Positions 34,588-39,322 of a DNA stretch of 39,322 nucleotides are shown piece after piece (positions within the stretch are counted from its first letter, which is position 1; each line of letters begins with the position of its first letter). The notes under the pieces were generated by a model. It was not told the DNA's origin. It searched no databases and saw only the letters and a list, made by a program, of their open reading frames with translations. Both the position numbers and the translations under genes were made by a program. This stretch comes from an uncultured Acetatifactor sp. GTDB lineage: Bacteria; Bacillota; Clostridia; Lachnospirales; Lachnospiraceae. The stretch is from contig CANQUQ010000020.1 of the NCBI GenBank assembly GCA_947627115.1, positions 1 through 39,322 of the forward strand, read 5' to 3'.

Positions 34588-36825
34588 ATGAATGAAACAA
34601 TCGAAAAAATAAAGCCGTATCTTCTTGACTATGTTCTGGAAATAACAGAACCGTCAAGGAATGGTGGCAATAACCAGTACATATGCCCGTTGTGCAACAG
34701 TGGGACAGGCTCTCATCAGTCAGGAGCATTTACCGTGTATCCTGATACTAACAGCTATCATTGCTTTGCCTGTGATACGAACGGCGACATATTCAATCTG
34801 TATGGAGAAATAAACCGCATCAGCGACTTCAAAACTATTGTCGACGAACTGTCAGCTAAGTATAATATTCTTTCCTCACAGCCAAGCAGACCAAAGAAAC
34901 AGTCAACAAAGCCTGTTCAGGCTAAGGAAGAAAAAGACTATACAAAATTCTTTGCTGTTGCTGAAAAACAGCTTAATCAGACCGACTACTTGACAAAAAG
35001 GGGAATATCTCCTGAAATACAGCAGAAATTTCACTGTGGATATGTTCCTAATTTTATGTACAAGGGAAATCAGACTACATCAGCAGTGATAATTCCTACT
35101 TCCAAAGGTTCATATACGTGGAGGAGTACCACTGAAAACCTTAAACGTAAGCGTGGTACAGCACATATCCTTAACACGTCTGCTCTGAATGCTTCATACT
35201 GTTTTGTGGTCGAAGGTGAGATTGATTGTATGAGTGTTGATGAGTGTGGTTTTGCGTGTATCGGCTTAGGCTCTACAAGCAATATCAAGAAAATATTTGA
35301 TTGTGACACCTCAAAGACTGTACTTGTTATTGCTCTGGATAACGATAAGACAGGCAACAGAACTACTGATGACTTAGCTAAAGTGTGCGATGAACGCAAC
35401 GTACCTTATATAATCGCTTCTAAGGACATATGGGGCGACTGCAAAGACGCTAATGAATTACTGGTAAAAGACCGCAGAAAGCTTGTATCAAGCCTACAGA
35501 AGCATTCAGAGCGTGCTATGGCATTGGATAAAGATCAATGGCTTAAAAATACGCTTGAACGCAAGCAGACAGCTTTTAACGAACTTCCAAACAGAACAGC
35601 AGTGACCAGTAATAAAAAACAAATGATTAAATATGATATATTTGCGGAATTTCTTGAAAAACAGGGATATTCCATAAAATACAATCAGATTACCCATACT
35701 TTTGAGTTTTTTGGGTTTGATGAGGGTGAGAGTGCGGAGCATTTGGCGGAGAACGTTCCGACAATCCTGCAAGACCAACTAAAAGAAATATATACTCACG
35801 TATCAAAGCAACTTGTAATGGATTATATTACACGATATGCAACACGAAACAAATATAATCCCGTTCTTGACCGGATTAAAGCTACCAAATGGGACGGAAA
35901 AGACCGTATAGAAGAAATATACACCATATTCAGAATACCGCCTGAAAGTACGGAAGAGGGCAAATACAGCCGTATTTACATTAAGAAATGGCTTATGCAG
36001 ACCGGCTGTGCATTGTTCAATGTCATTAAATGCCCATTCTCTCTTGACATTATCCTGATATTCAAGGGCAGACAAGGCATTGGTAAGACCCGTTTCTTCG
36101 AGAAATTGGCACTTGAATCACAGTTCTTTGGTGAGGGTATCTGCCTAGACCCACGTGATAAAGATAGTGTTATGCAAGCTACAAGCAAGTGGATAAGCGA
36201 ATTAGGAGAGATAGGCTCTACTATGCGTAAGGATATGGACAGCGTTAAAGCGTTCCTGACTAAGTCTACAGACGAATACAGAACGCCTTACGGCAAGGCA
36301 AGTCTGCACTACCCACGTATGACTTCTTTTGTCGGTACAGTCAATGATGATGAGTTCCTGATAGACCAGACAGGCAACAGACGTTTTGTAACAATCCCCT
36401 TGCCACCTGACCTTGTAATTGATTACGAAACACAAATAAAACCATTTGATGCCTTACAGCTATGGGCTCAGGTCTATGAAATTATCAAAGATAAGGACAA
36501 GGCAAGCTGTTTTAGACTTACCGAAGATGAGAAACGACAGCTTGAAAAGCGTAATGCCGCATTTGTAAAGCCAATGAAAGCAGAATGTGAGGTGCTTGAC
36601 GTACTAGAGGAACAGCAGACACAGGAACAGGGATATATATGCACATTCAAGGAAATGACCGTTTTGCAGTTTATACAACTACATAATTTGAAATATGATG
36701 CTAATATAGTCGGAAAAGTATTAAAAAAATATGGATATGAAAGTAAAAAGAAAAAAATTAATGGAACAGTATCAAGAGTAACAATGTTTCCATATAAATA
36801 CAGAAAATATGATAGCATAAAATAA
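34588..36825 (+). CDS. Primase-helicase replication protein, unit 3, with a different primase module
   Basis: 745 aa from the ATG at 34588 (GAAAGGA upstream). The zinc finger (CPLC, CFAC) and the C-terminal helicase (Walker A GRQGIGKT, WISELGEI, NRRF) match units 1 and 2. The central part, about residues 105-335, is a different TOPRIM-type primase: KRGISPEIQQKFHCGY, VVEGEIDCMSVDE and ALDNDKTG, closer to DnaG/phage primases in layout. The join lies just before MIKYDIFAEFLEKQGYSIKYNQ, where similarity to the other units resumes abruptly. The last 55 residues (KKYGYESKKKKINGTVSRV) differ again and go with a third iteron family. The gene is a natural domain chimera. Confidence 0.88.
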   Translation: MNETIEKIKPYLLDYVLEITEPSRNGGNNQYICPLCNSGTGSHQSGAFTVYPDTNSYHCFACDTNGDIFNLYGEINRISDFKTIVDELSAKYNILSSQPSRPKKQSTKPVQAKEEKDYTKFFAVAEKQLNQTDYLTKRGISPEIQQKFHCGYVPNFMYKGNQTTSAVIIPTSKGSYTWRSTTENLKRKRGTAHILNTSALNASYCFVVEGEIDCMSVDECGFACIGLGSTSNIKKIFDCDTSKTVLVIALDNDKTGNRTTDDLAKVCDERNVPYIIASKDIWGDCKDANELLVKDRRKLVSSLQKHSERAMALDKDQWLKNTLERKQTAFNELPNRTAVTSNKKQMIKYDIFAEFLEKQGYSIKYNQITHTFEFFGFDEGESAEHLAENVPTILQDQLKEIYTHVSKQLVMDYITRYATRNKYNPVLDRIKATKWDGKDRIEEIYTIFRIPPESTEEGKYSRIYIKKWLMQTGCALFNVIKCPFSLDIILIFKGRQGIGKTRFFEKLALESQFFGEGICLDPRDKDSVMQATSKWISELGEIGSTMRKDMDSVKAFLTKSTDEYRTPYGKASLHYPRMTSFVGTVNDDEFLIDQTGNRRFVTIPLPPDLVIDYETQIKPFDALQLWAQVYEIIKDKDKASCFRLTEDEKRQLEKRNAAFVKPMKAECEVLDVLEEQQTQEQGYICTFKEMTVLQFIQLHNLKYDANIVGKVLKKYGYESKKKKINGTVSRVTMFPYKYRKYDSIK

Positions 36826-36830
36826 TTCAA

Positions 36831-37281
36831 AGGTTGACAGCAGTGAAAAAATTGCTGTCAACCTGTTTTTTTTGGCTATTTATCGGGATTAATATTGTGC
36901 CTTTGTATATTTTCACGAAATAGGTTGACAGCAGTGAAAAAATTGCTGTCAACCGTTTTTTTGGCTATTTATAGGCTTTTTTTGGAAAACAGGTTGACAG
37001 CAGTGAAAAAATTGCTGTCAACCGTTTTTTTGGCTATTTATAGGTAAAAATAAGGCAAGGTTGACAGCGTTGACAGCAATTTCTATACTAAACTACTAGA
37101 ATAGGTGGTAAGATGGTAAACCGGTATGCTGGTAAACCATAAAACCCCTGTTTTTAAAAAGAATAGAAAAACTGCTGTCAACCTGTCAACCGTTTTTTAT
37201 TAAAGTGGCTATACATAGGCAAAAAACAGGTTGACAGTTAAAAATAAATTGCTGTCAACCTGCCGTCAACCACTGTCAACC
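36831..37281. other. Replication origin with GGTTGACAGC iterons, unit 3
   Basis: Three GGTTGACAGCA/TGCTGTCAACC hairpins, each followed by a T-run and GGCTATTTA (about 36832-36863, 36922-36955, 36991-37023), a direct pair (37059-37077), a spacer of about 95 bp, an inverted pair (37174-37191) and an end cluster to 37281. Geometry as in units 1 and 2, sequence unrelated. The spacer is less AT-rich and contains a GGTAAACC direct repeat. Confidence 0.75.
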
Positions 37282-37397
37282 CATTCCTTTATGCAAAATG
37301 ACGAAAGTTTATAAATCCCTTTCTCTGTGAGTTATTTTTTTGTGTTGATGAATAAAAAATTAATAATTTCTTGTTAAGTAATTATTTTAATTGTTGC

Positions 37398-37426
37398 TTG
37401 ACAAAATATGTCTAATTGGGTATGAT
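37398..37426 (+). promoter_or_regulatory. Promoter of the small gene-methyltransferase operon, unit 3
   Basis: TTGACA (37398-37403), 17-nt spacer, TATGAT (37421-37426), leader with CCCC/GGGG stem overlapping the ribosome binding region. Confidence 0.8.
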
Positions 37427-37504
37427 TAAGAGTGAAAGTTTATCTTACGCAAACAAGCCCCGTAAGCGTCTGTGTGGCGTTGCAGGGGACGGAAAGGAAT
37501 TTAT

Positions 37505-37849
37505 ATGGCAAACAACAACAAAAACCTCTCAAACGCAAATAAGGCAAAGAGAGGAAACAGTAAAAAATTGAAACCATTAACAAAGGTGAATTGCTTTGCA
37601 GACCTTGAACCAACACAAAAGGGCAATATGGCTACATGGTTGTACGAAATCTATCGTGACTATTATGTAGAAAACAAGGCTTTACCCATTGAGCCGGAAC
37701 AGCATGAAGCTATCATCAGACGGTTCACTAACAAGGTAAAACAGGATAATATAATTATACCTGATAAACAAATACAGCTTTACTATAACAGTAAGCAGAA
37801 CAGTCTTATCAAGAGACTTAAAAAAGAGTTTACAGAATTAGGGGAGTAA
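37505..37849 (+). CDS. Small conserved protein upstream of methyltransferase, unit 3
   Basis: 114 aa from the ATG at 37505 (GGAAAGGA upstream). Its N-terminus, MANNNKNLSNANKAKRG, is even closer to the methyltransferase N-terminus (MANNNKALSNANRAKK) than in unit 1. Intact, unlike unit 2; the family is unknown to me. Confidence 0.75.
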   Translation: MANNNKNLSNANKAKRGNSKKLKPLTKVNCFADLEPTQKGNMATWLYEIYRDYYVENKALPIEPEQHEAIIRRFTNKVKQDNIIIPDKQIQLYYNSKQNSLIKRLKKEFTELGE

Positions 37850-37852
37850 CCA

Positions 37853-39006
37853 ATGGCGAACAATAACAAAGCTCTGTCAAATGCAAACAGGGCAAAGAAA
37901 GATGAATTTTACACACAACTGTCTGATATTGAGAACGAACTCCGACATTACAGACATCATTTCAGGAGAAAAACTATCCTCTGCAACTGTGATGACCCAT
38001 ATGAAAGCAACTTTTTCAAGTACCTTGCTATGAACTTCAATTTTTTCGGACTGAAAAAGCTGATATGCGTGCTATGCGACTTCTCCTGTAGTGTATACGC
38101 AGATGTCATTCTTTGGTGAGGAAGAAGTCGTGGGAACGTCTGACGACAACCGCAAGCCGTACAAGATTGAGATAACGGAGGTTACAGACCTTAACGGTGA
38201 CGGTGCAGTTGACCTTACAGACGTTGACTTATTGCTCCAGTCGGTTGACGGCAAGCCTGAACTGTTGGACGGTGATGGCGACTTCCGTTCTGATGAGTGC
38301 ATAGAACTGTTGAAAGAGGCTGATATTGTGGTGACTAATCCGCCGTTCAGTCTGTTCCGTGAGTATGTGGCACAGCTTATTGAGTACGACAAAAAGTTTA
38401 TAATCATAGGCAATCAGAATACTATCACTTACAAGGAAATATTTCCCTTGCTGAAAGATAACAAATTATGGCTTGGTTATGGATTTAAGGGAAATGTAGG
38501 CTTTTTTATCAACTCACATTATGAAGATTATGCAAAATCAAGCCAACACAGAGGGTATGATAAGAGTATCAGGCGTTATGTGGTATACAAACCTTGATAT
38601 TTAGAAAAGGCATGAAGACCTGATACTGTTCAGAAACTATACACCCGAAAACTACCCTCACTATGATAACTATGACGCTATAGAAGTAAGCAAGGTAGCT
38701 GATATACCTTGTGACTATAACGGCGTTATGGGCGTGCCGATAACTTTTATGGACAAGTTCAATCCCAACCAGTTTGAAATACTCGGTATTAATGCTGGAC
38801 GTGATGAGTTTGACATGAGACCATCTAAGTGTTATATTAATCCTATTCAGCATAATAAGGATGGTTCTGAAACAAATGGAAGTAAGGCAAATACTCGTTC
38901 TACTTTGATTTTAAATACTTTTCCAGATAGTATATATTATACAGCCGATAATGCTGATAAACCGTTCACAATCACTTATGCAAGAATTTTTATCAGGAGA
39001 AAATAA
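37853..39006 (+). pseudogene. EcoRI-family methyltransferase, unit 3, degraded
   Basis: Sequence identical to the unit 2 copy, with the same breaks: two nucleotides lost near 38068, an inferred loss near 38551 and the TAG at 38602. The identity shows that the lesions predate the duplication or conversion that made the two copies. Confidence 0.85.
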
Positions 39007-39182
39007 GGCTTAAAATATCCATTTGTAGTTATATAATATTATATTATTACAAATATAATATATAATCATTATATAACGTTATGTTATTATATATAAAATA
39101 AATAATTATTATATAATGTTCTTATATTATAAATATAACAAACCTTATTATAAACTAATGTTTTTAGTTTTTAACCGACATT
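39007..39182. other. AT-rich palindromic spacer, second copy
   Basis: Identical to 25885-26060; no gene. Confidence 0.6.
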
Positions 39183-39189
39183 CAAAAAA

Positions 39190-39290
39190 TGCGTTGCATA
39201 CTGTGTAGTGTGATACAATACAGTGTATGCAGTGTATTACAGGTGCGTGTATTACACGAAATACAGTGTAATGTAATACACTACAGCAGG
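39190..39290 (+). promoter_or_regulatory. Operator array upstream of DUF262 nuclease copy D
   Basis: Identical to 26068-26168. Present although unit 3 itself has no ribbon-helix-helix gene. Confidence 0.7.
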
Positions 39291-39307
39291 ATTTAAGGAG
39301 AAAAACC

Positions 39308-39322
39308 ATGGAAATAAAATTA
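39308..39322 (+). CDS. DUF262-HNH nuclease gene, copy D, first five codons
   Basis: Codons for MEIKL, identical to the start of copies B and C, after AAGGAG. The gene is cut by the window end. Its condition cannot be judged; if the molecule is circular it continues into copy A. Confidence 0.75.

Larger units (their letters stand above)
37578..39322 (+). repeat. Long direct repeat, copy 2
   Basis: Second copy of 24456-26200, identical by eye over 1,745 bp and running off the window end. Confidence 0.85.

Noticed and set aside
36831..37281. Hairpins read only as transcription terminators
   Set aside because: T-tails fit terminators, but three in a row plus direct and inverted pairs without T-runs, repeated in each unit with changed words, need another function. 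Termination may be a side role.
1..39322. Prophage or phage satellite
   Set aside because: The primase and iterons recall phage satellites, but there are no capsid, terminase, integrase or phage-interference genes, and each unit has mob genes and oriT instead.

Overview
The window is a head-to-tail array of related plasmid-like (or integrative mobilizable) units about 13 kb long, from a low-GC Gram-positive host. Type I dockerin modules in the cargo proteins, Gram-positive ribosome binding sites and consensus sigma-A promoters point to a Ruminococcus-like cellulolytic gut Clostridium; this host call is an inference. Copies of a DUF262-HNH gene start at <1 (A), 12624 (B), 26186 (C) and 39308 (D, cut by the window end), so the window holds three complete intervals between them. 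I see no integrase, transposase, tRNA, rRNA or CRISPR array.

Each unit has the same order. (1) A cargo operon after the DUF262 gene: a large secreted dockerin protein plus a small downstream gene, read here as toxin plus immunity (931-4475, 13990-17736, 27362-31663). (2) A leftward mob operon with two out-of-frame overlaps: mobC, relaxase and a coiled-coil membrane protein nested MobB-style in the relaxase 3' end, preceded by a hairpin-type candidate oriT (4543-6725, 17868-20045, 31864-34045). (3) A leftward ribbon-helix-helix/coiled-coil regulator in units 1 and 2 only (6800-7684, 20138-21008). (4) A replication module: primase-helicase gene with a long leader, a convergent antisense RNA inside that leader, and an iteron origin after the stop codon (7933-10822, 21266-24141, 34321-37281). 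(5) A small conserved gene, an EcoRI-family adenine methyltransferase and the DUF262-HNH gene, read as a decaying restriction-modification pair (11071-13708, 24385-27270, 37505-39322).

The units are alike in architecture but differ in the parts that set identity. The iterons have the same geometry but three different sequences (GGTGAACAAGG, TGTGACAGG, GGTTGACAGC). The antisense RNA loops differ, and so do the toxin C-termini with their immunity genes. This looks like several mutually compatible replicons, each with its own toxin-immunity cargo, joined in one molecule, a Gram-positive counterpart of mobilizable colicin plasmids. The toxins carry dockerins and so may dock on a cohesin scaffold.

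Decay is unusual. Nearly every broken gene carries frameshifts, and every one that can be measured against a sister copy is a loss of exactly two nucleotides. Long identical tracts between units (for example 24456-26200 = 37578-39322) show recent duplication or gene conversion. The two window ends fall in the same gene, about 257 nt apart by comparison with copy B, so a closed circle of about 39.6 kb with three replicons is possible but unproven.
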